DNA from: Candidatus Symbiothrix sp.
GTDB lineage: Bacteria; Bacteroidota; Bacteroidia; Bacteroidales; Azobacteroidaceae
Length of the DNA: 10,263 nucleotides
Assembly (NCBI GenBank): GCA_031270525.1
Contig: JAISXN010000156.1
Span: forward strand, 1-10,263
Direction: 5' to 3'
A model generated the notes under the pieces. That model searched no databases, was not told the DNA's origin, and saw only the letters and a program-made list of their open reading frames with translations. The translations under genes were made by a program, and so were the position numbers. Each line of letters starts with the position of its first letter. Position 1 is the first letter of the stretch. Shown piece after piece: positions 1 to 7,490 of the stretch.

Positions 1-2
1 TA

Positions 3-677
3 ACGCCGCCTTTCACGCTTCACGACGATGAGTGCGATGGTTATTTTTCCTTATATTATATTCATTTCTATGAAAACAATATTAACAAAGAATCAATTTT
101 CGATAAATATGATTTTCCGGTAAAACAACAGGCTGCACCTTTGAATTTGACTTTAATCGAACGTTTGCACGAAATCAATCCGAATCGCGGACTCGTGAAT
201 ATTGACCCGAAGATGTACGACAATCCGCCGACTTTTTCACAATATACGGCTAATAACAATAAATTGCCATATCATACACTGGTTGAAACACAAAGTATTC
301 TGGCGGTTTTGATGTCCCGTTTTCTGGAATGTAGAACGCGGAAAACCATTGATAAGGATATACGAATCAACAAAAGTTTGCAATACATTCACGAACACAT
401 TAATAGGGATATTTCTATCGGCGATTTGGCCGGGATTTCCTGTGTTTCAAACGATCATTTCATCCGTCTGTTTAAAAAGGAAATGCTTCAAACGCCGACG
501 AAATATATCACTGCCAAGAAAATGGAAAAGGCGCAATTACTCCTTCTTACGACGGACCTGTCGGTCAGAAATGTTGCAATGGAGCTGGCTTTAGACAATA
601 TTTCTTATTTTAACAAAGTTTTCAAGGAATATACCGGAAAAACGCCTCTGGCATATCGCAAGGAATTTAATGTGTGA
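3..677 (+). CDS. AraC-family transcriptional regulator, 5'-truncated by window edge
   Basis: The reading frame is open from position 3, so the true start lies upstream; the TTG at 141 is not the start. The visible 224 residues begin in the N-terminal sensor domain: the early YYIHF matches the (W/Y)xIHF stretch typical of AraC cupin-like sensor domains. A C-terminal double helix-turn-helix DNA-binding domain follows, at about residues 120-222. First helix-turn-helix region: DISIGDLAGISCVSNDHFIR followed by LFKKEM. Second: DLSVRNVAMELALDNISYF followed by NKVFKEYTGKTPLAYRK, the standard AraC C-terminal signature. Such proteins bind DNA in the cytoplasm and usually activate genes for sugar use or stress after binding a small ligand; the ligand cannot be told from sequence. 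The next gene in the same direction starts 250 bp downstream and has its own promoter, so a regulatory link is unproven. Family assignment is firm, target unknown. Confidence 0.93.
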   Translation, partial: TPPFTLHDDECDGYFSLYYIHFYENNINKESIFDKYDFPVKQQAAPLNLTLIERLHEINPNRGLVNIDPKMYDNPPTFSQYTANNNKLPYHTLVETQSILAVLMSRFLECRTRKTIDKDIRINKSLQYIHEHINRDISIGDLAGISCVSNDHFIRLFKKEMLQTPTKYITAKKMEKAQLLLLTTDLSVRNVAMELALDNISYFNKVFKEYTGKTPLAYRKEFNV

Positions 678-741
678 TAAAACTGAAAGCATTAGAACAT
701 AGTTGTTTGTATTCTTTATTAAAAAAGATTCATTTCGGGAG

Positions 742-772
742 TTGTTTTATTGGCCCAAACTAACTACCTTTG
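742..772 (+). promoter_or_regulatory. Bacteroidota-type promoter for the outer-membrane barrel gene
   Basis: A TTG at 742-744 is followed, after 20 bp, by TACCTTTG at 765-772, matching the Bacteroidota sigma-ABfr consensus (TTTG, about 19 bp, TAnnTTTG). The expected transcript start is near 778-780, which leaves an A/T-rich leader of about 150 nt before the ATG at 928. A weaker TATCTTTT lies at 885-892 but has no well-spaced -33 element. The rest of 678-927 shows no gene; it contains only an 11-codon ATG frame at 799-834 that I do not call. Confidence 0.6.
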
Positions 773-927
773 CGGTCGATATAAATAATTTAATAACTAT
801 GATTCTTGTCTGTTTATATGTAGGTTTTTTTTAAGTTTTTTCTAAGAATAACGTTTGATAGGTAGGTAGTTTGAGAGAAATTTGTATCTTTTAATTTATA
901 GTAATATTAATTTTTAATTATGTAAAA

Positions 928-1596
928 ATGAAAAAGATTTTTTTAACTTTAACTTTATGTAGTTTTGTAGGAGCAATGTTTGCTCAAGGTGTAAAATATG
1001 GTGTTACAGCCGGTTTGAATGTGTCGAGTATCAATATAAGTGAAGCTGAGGACATAGATCTTGGTTATAAACCCGGGTTTCAAGCAGGTGTTGTTGTTGA
1101 TTGGGGAATTACACAAAATTTATCTATCATCCCTGAATTGAATTTTTCCCAAAAGGGAACTAAAATTAGTCAGCAGGGGGATGAAGGAAAACTGAATTGG
1201 AATCTGACTTTGAATTATTTAACGCTACCGGTCAATCTTGCTTATAAATTTGATTTGGGTTTAGACCAAAAATTATTGGTTTTTGCCGGACCTTACTTGG
1301 GCTATGGTCTTTCTACAAGCCATAAAATAAAAGTTAAAGTAGATGGGGCTACAGTGAACGTTGATACAGATAAGTATCTTAAAGAAGTATATGGAGACAA
1401 AAATGCATTGAAATTCGGTTCAAAGGATAATCAGTTTAAAAGGTTTGATTTTGGGGCAAATGTAGGAGTTGGATATCAATATTCCAATATCTTATTTAAA
1501 CTTCAATACAACTTGGGTTTAGTTAACATAGTTCCTGATAAGGATGAAAATTGGAAAAATTCAAACTTTGGAGTAACAGTAGGTTATATGTTCTGA
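928..1596 (+). CDS. Outer-membrane beta-barrel protein (PorT / OMP_b-brl_2 type)
   Basis: This 222-residue protein begins with a clear signal peptide (MKKIFLTLTLCSFVGAMFAQ), with probable cleavage before Gln20, as is common in Bacteroidota. The mature part alternates hydrophobic and polar residues in short strands, for example YGVTAGLNVSS, GFQAGVVVDWG, FDFGANVGVGYQYS and FGVTVGYMF. It ends in an aromatic residue, as outer-membrane barrels do for BAM recognition. LNYLTLPVNLAYKF matches the PorT-family hallmark (YLxLP followed by a strand), and NLSIIPELNFSQKG is also typical. It likely forms a small 8- to 10-stranded barrel; the exact role is unknown, since these families are defined by fold. 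There is no Shine-Dalgarno before the ATG, only A-rich sequence, normal for this phylum. The gene stands alone and converges on fmt with a 3-bp gap; its terminator probably lies inside fmt. Confidence 0.88.
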   Translation: MKKIFLTLTLCSFVGAMFAQGVKYGVTAGLNVSSINISEAEDIDLGYKPGFQAGVVVDWGITQNLSIIPELNFSQKGTKISQQGDEGKLNWNLTLNYLTLPVNLAYKFDLGLDQKLLVFAGPYLGYGLSTSHKIKVKVDGATVNVDTDKYLKEVYGDKNALKFGSKDNQFKRFDFGANVGVGYQYSNILFKLQYNLGLVNIVPDKDENWKNSNFGVTVGYMF

Positions 1597-1599
1597 TTA

Positions 1600-2571
1600 T
1601 TATAGAAAAAATCGCGCATATCCGCGCAGAAAATCTTCAACAGGCATTCGTTTTTTACCTGCCTGTTGAAGATTTTTTATTCGGATAAAACCGTCGGAAG
1701 TTGCGACGTCCAATTGTTTTTTTCCATCGGTGACAATACTTCCGGGAGTTAAATTATGCTGTCCGGTTTTTTTTTCGGCTTCGAAAATTTTTAATATAAG
1801 TAATTCATTTTGAGTTGTTTTTAATTCAGTCCATGCAGTAGGGTAGGGCGACAGTCCCCGGATAAAGTCATAGACTTCTTTGGTTGTTTTGTTCCAATTA
1901 ATCCGGCAAGTTTCTTTGAAAATTTTAGGCGCCGGTTTTAGTATTTCTTCGTTGGAAATGAGCGCTTTTTGTTCTACGGAATACACTTCCTTATTGATAA
2001 TTGCATCAACTGTTTTGATGACTAAGTTTGCACCGGTTCGCATCAATTGGTCGTGGATAATTCCGGCATTATCCGTTTCTTCGATGGGAATCCGTTCCTG
2101 AAAAATGATTTTTCCCGTATCAATTTCGTGGGTGAGGAAAAACGTAGTGACGCCCGTTTCTTTTTCTCCGTTGATAATTGCCCAGTTGATAGGGGCGGCT
2201 CCGCGGTATTGAGGTAACAAAGAGGCATGAAGATTGAACGTTCCTGAGGGCGGCATGTTCCAAACAACTTCAGGCAACATCCTGAAAGCGACAACAATCT
2301 GTAAGTCGGCTTTCCAGGCTTGCAATTGTTTCAGAAAATCCGGGTCTTTCAGTTTTTCCGGCTGAAGCAAAGGAAGATTTTGCGACAAAGCATATTCTTT
2401 TACCGGGCCGGCTTGCAGCACGCTTTGATGTTTTCCCATCGGTTTATCGGGCATTGTGATAACGCCGACTACGTTGTAACCGCTTTCTACTAAGGTGCGC
2501 AGGCTTTCGACGGCAAAATCGGGGGTGCCCATGAAAACGATGCGGGGAAATATTTTTAATGTCTTATCCAT
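1600..2571 (-). CDS. fmt: Methionyl-tRNA formyltransferase
   Basis: Fmt transfers a formyl group from 10-formyl-tetrahydrofolate to Met-tRNA(fMet) in the cytoplasm, making the initiator tRNA for translation. The 323-residue protein has the full two-domain layout. The N-terminal Rossmann-type formyltransferase domain opens with RIVFMGTPDFA. The catalytic triad is visible at N113 and H115 (TFNLHASLLPQYRGAAP) and D151 (THEIDTG), a constant offset of 7 from E. coli N106/H108/D144. The C-terminal OB-fold, about residues 212-320, contains IRGLSPYPTAW and NLQQAGKKRMPVEDFLRG. Length is normal for the family. The ATG at 2571 gives a nine-residue lead before the conserved strand. Fmt is the last gene of the minus-strand cluster, 48 bp after clcA-like, with no clear promoter in the gap, so cotranscription is likely. 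Its 3' end carries a strong hairpin discussed separately. Confidence 0.97.
   Translation of the reverse strand: MDKTLKIFPRIVFMGTPDFAVESLRTLVESGYNVVGVITMPDKPMGKHQSVLQAGPVKEYALSQNLPLLQPEKLKDPDFLKQLQAWKADLQIVVAFRMLPEVVWNMPPSGTFNLHASLLPQYRGAAPINWAIINGEKETGVTTFFLTHEIDTGKIIFQERIPIEETDNAGIIHDQLMRTGANLVIKTVDAIINKEVYSVEQKALISNEEILKPAPKIFKETCRINWNKTTKEVYDFIRGLSPYPTAWTELKTTQNELLILKIFEAEKKTGQHNLTPGSIVTDGKKQLDVATSDGFIRIKNLQQAGKKRMPVEDFLRGYARFFL
1630..1676 (+). terminator. Hairpin inside fmt, likely terminator of the barrel gene
   Basis: Arms 1630-1646 and 1660-1676 pair over 17 bp without a mismatch around a 13-nt loop; the core arm is CTTCAACAGGC. On the plus strand the stem ends in a run of T (1673-1678), giving an intrinsic-terminator shape 33 nt after the barrel gene's stop. 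The stem is also coding sequence of fmt on the other strand (residues around NLQQAGKKRMPVEDFL). It is nearly symmetrical, so it could act in both directions, although on the minus strand it would precede the fmt stop codon. Confidence 0.6.
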
Positions 2572-2619
2572 TGGTCAAATCTGTTTTTAATTATGTAGTA
2601 AATATACAATTGCAGAGAA

Positions 2620-4482
2620 CTAATCATCCCCCGAAAAATTCTCAACCAAAACCTCCCGGTAAGCATTAAATATCTTTGACTTAGAAACAAAACCCAGATA
2701 TTTGCCTTCGTTGTCGATAACAGGTAAGTTCCAAGCCTTGGTATCGTCGAAAATCCGCATGATTTTCTCCATCGGCATGGAAATGTTGATTTTTGCGGGA
2801 GGCGAAACCATGAATTTCTTCACTTTGAAACGGTCGTACAATTCGGGACGAAACATGATATTCCGAATATCATCCAACAAAACAACCCCCCGTAATACAT
2901 TATTATCGTCGGTAACCGGAAATACATTCCTGCTGGATTTGGCGATAACTTTCACGATGTCGCCCAAAGTCATTTTCGGGTGTACAACCATAAAATCGTT
3001 TTCGATAACGGTATTCAGGTTTAACAAGGTAAGCACCGCTTTATCTTTGTGATGTGTCAATAATTCGCCTTTCTGGGCTAAACGCATGGAATACAAGCTA
3101 TAACGTTCGAAGCACAAAATCGTAATGTAAGCGCTGAGGGAAACAATCATCAACGGCAGGAAAAGCTCAAAACCGCCGGTCAATTCGGCAATAAGGAAGA
3201 CGGCCGTCAAAGGAGAATGCATGACTGCGGACATCACGCCGGCCATTCCCATCAAAGCAAAATTATTATTCGGAAGATGTAATGCAGGAAACAATTGTTC
3301 GGTGGAACGGGCGAAAACAAAACCTACGATGGAACCCAAATACAACGAAGGCGCGAATATTCCGCCACAACCGCCGCCGCCATTGGTCGCGCTGGTAGCA
3401 AAAACTTTGGTGAAAATAATGAGCGATAAAAATAAAATCAGTCCCCAACTACTGTCTTGTAAAGGATAAAACAAACTACCGTCCATCAGACTATCGTGTT
3501 GATTATTAAGCAACACGCCGATAATATCGTAGCCCTCGCCGTAGAGAGGCGGCAAAAGGAAAATCAGGACGCTCAAAATAGCCGCTCCCAAGAGGAATTT
3601 TTTCCAGAAGGATTGAACCTTGCGAAAAACGCCTTCAATCCATATTGATATGCGCGTAAAATACAAAGCAATCAGACCGCAGAGGATTCCCAGCAAAAAT
3701 ACATAAGGAATGCGGTACATGGCAAATACTTCCGTCTGGTTGAATTTGAACATCGCATCCGTTCCCGTGAAAATGTAGGAAACGGTAGCCGCTGTAATAG
3801 AAGTAGTAAGCAGAGGAAGTACCGAAGCGGTAGTCAAATCAAGCATCAAGACTTCTATCGTAAAAAGCAATCCGGCAATGGGCGCTTTGAAAATACCGGC
3901 TATTGCTCCCGCAGCTCCGCAACCGACTAAGAGCATCAAAGTCCGCTGTTCCATTTTGAACATACGGCCTAAGTTCGAACCTATGGCAGAGCCGGTTAAT
4001 ACAATCGGCGCTTCGGCTCCGACCGAACCGCCGAATCCGATGGTAATCGAACTGGCTACCAAAGAAGACCACGCGTTGTGGTTCTTAATCCGGCTTTTCC
4101 GTTGGGAAATGGCATACAAAATTTTTGTAACGCCGTGACTGATATCGTCCCGGACAATGTATTTCACAAATAATCCGGCAAGGAAAATCCCGATAACCGG
4201 ATAAATCAGATAGAAATAATTCGCTTCGGTCACCTGCGCATGGCCGGTAAGGAAATGTTGGATATGATGAATAGTCGCTTTCAGCAAAATAGCGCTGAGA
4301 GCCGTGCAGATTCCTATGATAAAGCTCAATATCAGGATAAAATATCTTTCACTGATATGTTTTTCCCGCCATAAGAGCACCTCTCCCCAGCCCCACCTTC
4401 CCCTGGCCCCATCCGAAGAAGGGGGAGTGGGTCTCTCAAAGGTAGCGGCGGGGGGAGGTGTTATATTCCTTTCCCTGTGCAT
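2620..4482 (-). CDS. ClC-family chloride channel/transporter with two CBS domains
   Basis: This inner-membrane anion channel or antiporter has a ClC core at about residues 45-465 and two cytoplasmic CBS domains at about 490-545 and 555-612. Visible ClC signatures are GGSVGAEAPIVLTGSAIG with gating Glu157, GIFKAPIAGLLFTIEV, GGGGCGGIFAPSLYLG, and central Tyr464 in SLYSMRL. At the internal proton-glutamate position (E203 of E. coli ClC) this protein has Val211, as Cl- channels do. The usual GSGIP motif is replaced by DISHG. The start is uncertain. The ATG at 4482 overlaps the upstream gene by 22 bp, and the first 34 residues (Pro/Arg/Gly-rich, e.g. PPPAATFERPTPPSS) are encoded by a GC-rich repeat. 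A GTG at 4380, immediately after a purine-rich GGGGAGAG, would give a 586-residue protein starting VLLWREKHISERY, which looks like the normal family N-terminus. Family assignment is firm; ion and coupling are inferred. Confidence 0.94.
   Translation of the reverse strand: MHRERNITPPPAATFERPTPPSSDGARGRWGWGEVLLWREKHISERYFILILSFIIGICTALSAILLKATIHHIQHFLTGHAQVTEANYFYLIYPVIGIFLAGLFVKYIVRDDISHGVTKILYAISQRKSRIKNHNAWSSLVASSITIGFGGSVGAEAPIVLTGSAIGSNLGRMFKMEQRTLMLLVGCGAAGAIAGIFKAPIAGLLFTIEVLMLDLTTASVLPLLTTSITAATVSYIFTGTDAMFKFNQTEVFAMYRIPYVFLLGILCGLIALYFTRISIWIEGVFRKVQSFWKKFLLGAAILSVLIFLLPPLYGEGYDIIGVLLNNQHDSLMDGSLFYPLQDSSWGLILFLSLIIFTKVFATSATNGGGGCGGIFAPSLYLGSIVGFVFARSTEQLFPALHLPNNNFALMGMAGVMSAVMHSPLTAVFLIAELTGGFELFLPLMIVSLSAYITILCFERYSLYSMRLAQKGELLTHHKDKAVLTLLNLNTVIENDFMVVHPKMTLGDIVKVIAKSSRNVFPVTDDNNVLRGVVLLDDIRNIMFRPELYDRFKVKKFMVSPPAKINISMPMEKIMRIFDDTKAWNLPVIDNEGKYLGFVSKSKIFNAYREVLVENFSGDD
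4378..4460. repeat. GC-rich palindromic-ended repeat between sugar transferase and ClC genes
   Basis: This 83-bp block is much richer in G+C than its surroundings. It starts with CACCTCTCCCC and ends with GGGGGAGGTG, imperfect inverted ends, with inner CTTCCCC and GGGGGAG also able to pair. It ends exactly at the stop codon of the sugar transferase gene. It reads through in frame as an odd N-terminus of the ClC protein. I infer a dispersed intergenic repeat; only one copy lies in this window. Confidence 0.55.
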
Positions 4483-5828
4483 ATTGTTTTAATCGAATAA
4501 ATCAATATCTTAATATCCAACATTAAAGACATATTCTCGTAATATAAAATATCGTATTGCATACGTTCAATCATTTCGGCGACATTTCGCGCGTATCCGA
4601 ATTTGACCATTCCCCAGGAACTGATTCCGGGTCGCACATTGTGAAGCAGGTAAAAATACGGCGCTTGTTTTACAATTTTATCAATATAATATTTTCGTTC
4701 CGGCCGGGGTCCGACAAGCGACATATCGCCTTTCAGCACATTCCAGAACTGAGGAAGCTCATCCAAACGGTATTTCCTCATGATTTGTCCGAATGGCGTA
4801 ATCCGTTCGTCATTTTCGGAAGATAACAATGGACCTTCTTTTTCCGCATCTTCCCACATGGTGCGGAACTTATATATCATAAACGGTTTGCCTTGATAAC
4901 CAATCCGTTCCTGTTTGATAAAAACCGGACCTCTGGAATCTATTTTTACCTTGATTGCCAGATACAAATAAACCGGCGACAAAAGTAATAAAACTATCGC
5001 AGAAACCAATTTATCAAGAGTCAATTTTATGTTTTTTTCTCCTTCCGAAAAATTATTTCCGGTGACGTCAATCAACGGAAAGCTTGTGATGGTTTTAATT
5101 TTCATTCCTCCGGTCAATAGTTTGGAATAACTGAGCGGGAGTTTAATCGGTAAATTATGCTGGTACAGCGAATATAATAAATTCAATAATTCATCGTCAT
5201 CATTGGAATCAAGGGCGATAATCAATTCTTCCGTTCCGGTAGTTTTAATGATATTTTCCAAATCCGAATTTACAGCCACGCATCCTTGAATAGTATAAGC
5301 CATTGCAGTAGAAGTTTTTTCAAGCATAGACCTGAGTTGGGTTGCTTTTTCTCCTGTTCCGAGAATTAAGGCTTTAACTGTCCATTCTCCATTTTTTATT
5401 TTTCCGGAAGCGTAATTGGTGATAATCAAACGGAAAATGTAAGTAAACGAAAATGAGAATAGGAACAAATAGGAAAATTGTTCGTAATAGATGTGAATGG
5501 ATTCGGGTAAATTTGCCAGCAAAACGCCGAAGAAAATAACCAATGTCCCGATTAATACAGATACGAATGTGGTAAAAAATTCCGACAATCTTGATTTTTC
5601 AAGCGTTTTGTTGTAATATCCCGAATAGTAATGAAGAATCAACCAGCCGAAAGGAATCAGAATTTGCCCTTTCAATACGTGAACATATTCCATGTAACCG
5701 GCTAATGTAGGAAAACCTTGATGCTGCGCAATCAAGTGATAGCGAAGAATGTTAAAGGCAAACCAAGCCAGATTTGCTGCGACATAATCGGCTAATAGAT
5801 ACTTGAATAATTGCGATTTTTTTTTCAT
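4461..5828 (-). CDS. Polyprenyl-phosphate sugar-1-phosphate transferase (exopolysaccharide/O-antigen initiation)
   Basis: This enzyme transfers a sugar-1-phosphate from a nucleotide sugar to undecaprenyl phosphate, the first membrane step of capsule, exopolysaccharide or O-antigen assembly. The 455-residue protein has the WbaP-like large form. Several membrane segments lie in the first 140 residues (about 10-30, 54-70, 86-106, 117-137), followed by a Rossmann-like domain at about 151-260 (VKALILGTGEKA). The C-terminal catalytic domain at 268-455 starts with the hydrophobic re-entrant helix LVSAIVLLLLSPVYLYLAI. Catalytic signatures are GPVFIKQERIG, YKFRTMWEDAE, RLDELPQFWNVLKGDMSLVG followed by PRPER, and RPGISSW; the Asp-Glu pair is D356-E357. 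The ATG directly follows the tsaD stop (TAAATG), indicating translational coupling. The sugar cannot be predicted. No other glycan genes are in the window, which is unusual for this family. Confidence 0.95.
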   Translation of the reverse strand: MKKKSQLFKYLLADYVAANLAWFAFNILRYHLIAQHQGFPTLAGYMEYVHVLKGQILIPFGWLILHYYSGYYNKTLEKSRLSEFFTTFVSVLIGTLVIFFGVLLANLPESIHIYYEQFSYLFLFSFSFTYIFRLIITNYASGKIKNGEWTVKALILGTGEKATQLRSMLEKTSTAMAYTIQGCVAVNSDLENIIKTTGTEELIIALDSNDDDELLNLLYSLYQHNLPIKLPLSYSKLLTGGMKIKTITSFPLIDVTGNNFSEGEKNIKLTLDKLVSAIVLLLLSPVYLYLAIKVKIDSRGPVFIKQERIGYQGKPFMIYKFRTMWEDAEKEGPLLSSENDERITPFGQIMRKYRLDELPQFWNVLKGDMSLVGPRPERKYYIDKIVKQAPYFYLLHNVRPGISSWGMVKFGYARNVAEMIERMQYDILYYENMSLMLDIKILIYSIKTICTGKGI

Positions 5829-6821
5829 TTAAAAACTATCCATCGTAAGTTGCAATTCTGCAACCGGTTCTTTATGAATTGATAAATTCAAATAATCGAA
5901 TGTTGCCAGCGCAATCATTGCCGCATTGTCAGTCGACCAGCGCAAAGGCGGCAAACACAATTCCACTTTCATCTTTTTGCATAATATAGTCGCTTCTTCC
6001 CGCAACTGCGGACTGGCAGCAACGCCTCCCACAATCGCAAATGACAGGGATGGATATTGTTTGAGTGCCAAACGTGATTTTTTAATCAGCACATCCATAA
6101 CGGCTTGAACAAACGAAGCGGCAATATCTTCATGCGGCGCATCGGGATTCGCTTCCATGTAACGCAAAACGGCAGATTTCAAACCCGAAAACGAAAATTC
6201 CAAACCTTTGTTTATCACCGGACGCGGAAAAGGAATCGTCGCTTTTCCTTGCTTGGCAAGCTTGTCGACAACAGGACCTCCCGGATAACCTAAACCTAAC
6301 ATTCTTCCGACTTTATCGTAAGTTTCCCCGACCGAATCATCGGCAGTGCTACCGAGCAATTCTATTTCCGTAGCGCTTTTCATATAAGCCAAAAGCGTGT
6401 GGCCGCCGGAAACCAGCAGAACAGTTGCCGGAAATTTTATCCTTTGTTGTTCAAGGTCGGCGCTACGAAGATGTCCGCGCAAATGGTTGATTCCGATGAC
6501 CGGTTTGTTCCAGCCCAGGCCTAAACCTGTCGCCGCGTTCAACCCGACAAGCAAAGAGCCGATAAGTCCCGGTCCGCGGGTAACGCCAATCGCTTTTATA
6601 TCTTGAGGTGTGATTCCGGCTGTTTTAAGCGCTTCGTTTACAGTAGGTAAAATGGCGGTGATGTGTGCGCGAGCCGCAAATTCGGGGTAAATCCCTCCGA
6701 ATTGGTTGTGGACGTCCAATTGGGAAGCAACAACCGAAGAGAGGATATGCCCTTCCGAATCTACCAAAGCAACGGCTGTATCGTCGCACGATGTTTCTAT
6801 TCCTAATACTATATCATTCAT
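5829..6821 (-). CDS. tsaD: tRNA t6A synthesis protein TsaD (threonylcarbamoyltransferase)
   Basis: TsaD moves the threonylcarbamoyl group from threonylcarbamoyl-AMP to A37 of ANN-decoding tRNAs, together with TsaB and TsaE in bacteria. The 330-residue protein is close to family length. It has the ASKHA fold signatures: GIETSCDDTAVAL at the N-terminus, metal ligands H113 and H117 (NHLRGH), VSGGHTLL, DDSVGETYDKVGRMLGLGYP followed by GGP, SFSGLKS, GGVAAS, and STDNAAM with the third metal ligand D298. I chose the ATG at 6821, which overlaps the tsaC stop by 8 bp; the frame could also begin at a TTG two codons earlier. From memory it differs from the usual Bacteroidales TsaD in several stretches (for example RSADLE after the His motif rather than LAHF-like sequence), so a transferred or second copy is possible. 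It is translationally coupled to tsaC upstream and the sugar transferase downstream. Confidence 0.95.
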   Translation of the reverse strand: MNDIVLGIETSCDDTAVALVDSEGHILSSVVASQLDVHNQFGGIYPEFAARAHITAILPTVNEALKTAGITPQDIKAIGVTRGPGLIGSLLVGLNAATGLGLGWNKPVIGINHLRGHLRSADLEQQRIKFPATVLLVSGGHTLLAYMKSATEIELLGSTADDSVGETYDKVGRMLGLGYPGGPVVDKLAKQGKATIPFPRPVINKGLEFSFSGLKSAVLRYMEANPDAPHEDIAASFVQAVMDVLIKKSRLALKQYPSLSFAIVGGVAASPQLREEATILCKKMKVELCLPPLRWSTDNAAMIALATFDYLNLSIHKEPVAELQLTMDSF

Positions 6822-7416
6822 TTTCAAGAATATTATTGATTGTGTCGATTGAAATCAGCCCGGTTCTTTCAATCTTCGGAGGATTAAACCGGCAATTAAT
6901 AATGGTGGAAGGAACTTCTTTTCCTTCCCCATCTTCAACAATTAAGTCGGGTGTTCCGTTTAATTCTGCTAGAATATCTTTTACCCTGTCGGGCGTTTGA
7001 GCGCGACCATGCCGGTTGGCGCTTGTGACCAGCAACGGGCCTGTTTCCCGGAGTACGGAAAGCAGTAAAGTGTTGTTGGGAATGCGGGTTGCAATTTCAT
7101 CCCTGTTTTTCAGCCAATCCGGTTTCAGCGAATCGTCCTTGAACCCCAACACAAAAGTAATAGCTCCCGGCACCAGCTCCGATGCAAATAATTTGCAGGC
7201 ATTTTCATTGACGTCCAAGCCCAGTTTTTCCAAATCTTTCATATCGGCTACCATAACAGGCAGAAACATTTTGCGGGGACGTTGTTTTAATTCGTAGATT
7301 TTTGCAACTGCTTTTTCATTGGTCGGTAGAGCGGCTAAGCCGTACACTGTGTCGGTGGCGATTAGGACTGTGCCGCCGGTTTGTAGTGTTTGTATGATTT
7401 GATTTGTATTTTGCAC
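6814..7416 (-). CDS. tsaC: Threonylcarbamoyl-AMP synthase (TsaC/Sua5, YrdC domain)
   Basis: This cytoplasmic enzyme makes threonylcarbamoyl-AMP from threonine, bicarbonate and ATP, the substrate used by TsaD in t6A synthesis. The 200-residue protein is a single YrdC domain without the extra C-terminal Sua5 domain, so it is TsaC-sized. Visible signatures are TDTVYGL at 21-27, ELKQRPRKMFLPVMV (the KxR substrate-binding region), PGAITFVL at 83-90, LLVTSANRHG at 128-137, and VPSTIINC near 168-175. The start is a GTG: an in-frame stop lies two codons upstream and no suitable ATG follows before the conserved core. It overlaps tsaD, giving a direct enzyme-substrate gene pair, and heads the five-gene minus-strand cluster, with a good promoter just upstream. 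The PGP motif common in the family is PGA here. Confidence 0.95.
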   Translation of the reverse strand: MQNTNQIIQTLQTGGTVLIATDTVYGLAALPTNEKAVAKIYELKQRPRKMFLPVMVADMKDLEKLGLDVNENACKLFASELVPGAITFVLGFKDDSLKPDWLKNRDEIATRIPNNTLLLSVLRETGPLLVTSANRHGRAQTPDRVKDILAELNGTPDLIVEDGEGKEVPSTIINCRFNPPKIERTGLISIDTINNILENE

Positions 7417-7432
7417 TGTTTATATTTTTTCA

Positions 7433-7464
7433 CAAAAGTAGTTAGTATTTATCCAAAATCCAAA
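7433..7464 (-). promoter_or_regulatory. Bacteroidota-type promoter for the tsaC-tsaD-sugar transferase-ClC-fmt cluster
   Basis: On the minus strand TTTG (7464-7461) is followed by exactly 20 bp and TACTTTTG (7440-7433), a full match to TAnnTTTG. The expected transcript start is near 7425-7428, about 10 nt before the GTG of tsaC, so the leader is very short. The -7 region shares a 14-nt stretch (ACTAACTACYTTTG) with the barrel-gene promoter, differing at one base. No other convincing promoter is seen within the cluster. Confidence 0.65.
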
Positions 7465-7490
7465 TTTCAAAAAGCGAGGCTAATTCTTTT

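Noticed and set aside
799..834. 11-codon frame in the leader of the barrel gene (leader peptide)
   Set aside because: No ribosome binding site, no run of a single regulatory amino acid, and no clear paired terminator/antiterminator stems follow it.
6819..6827. TTG start for tsaD two codons upstream
   Set aside because: The ATG at 6821 is a stronger start, keeps the conserved N-terminus and fits the overlap coupling with the tsaC stop.
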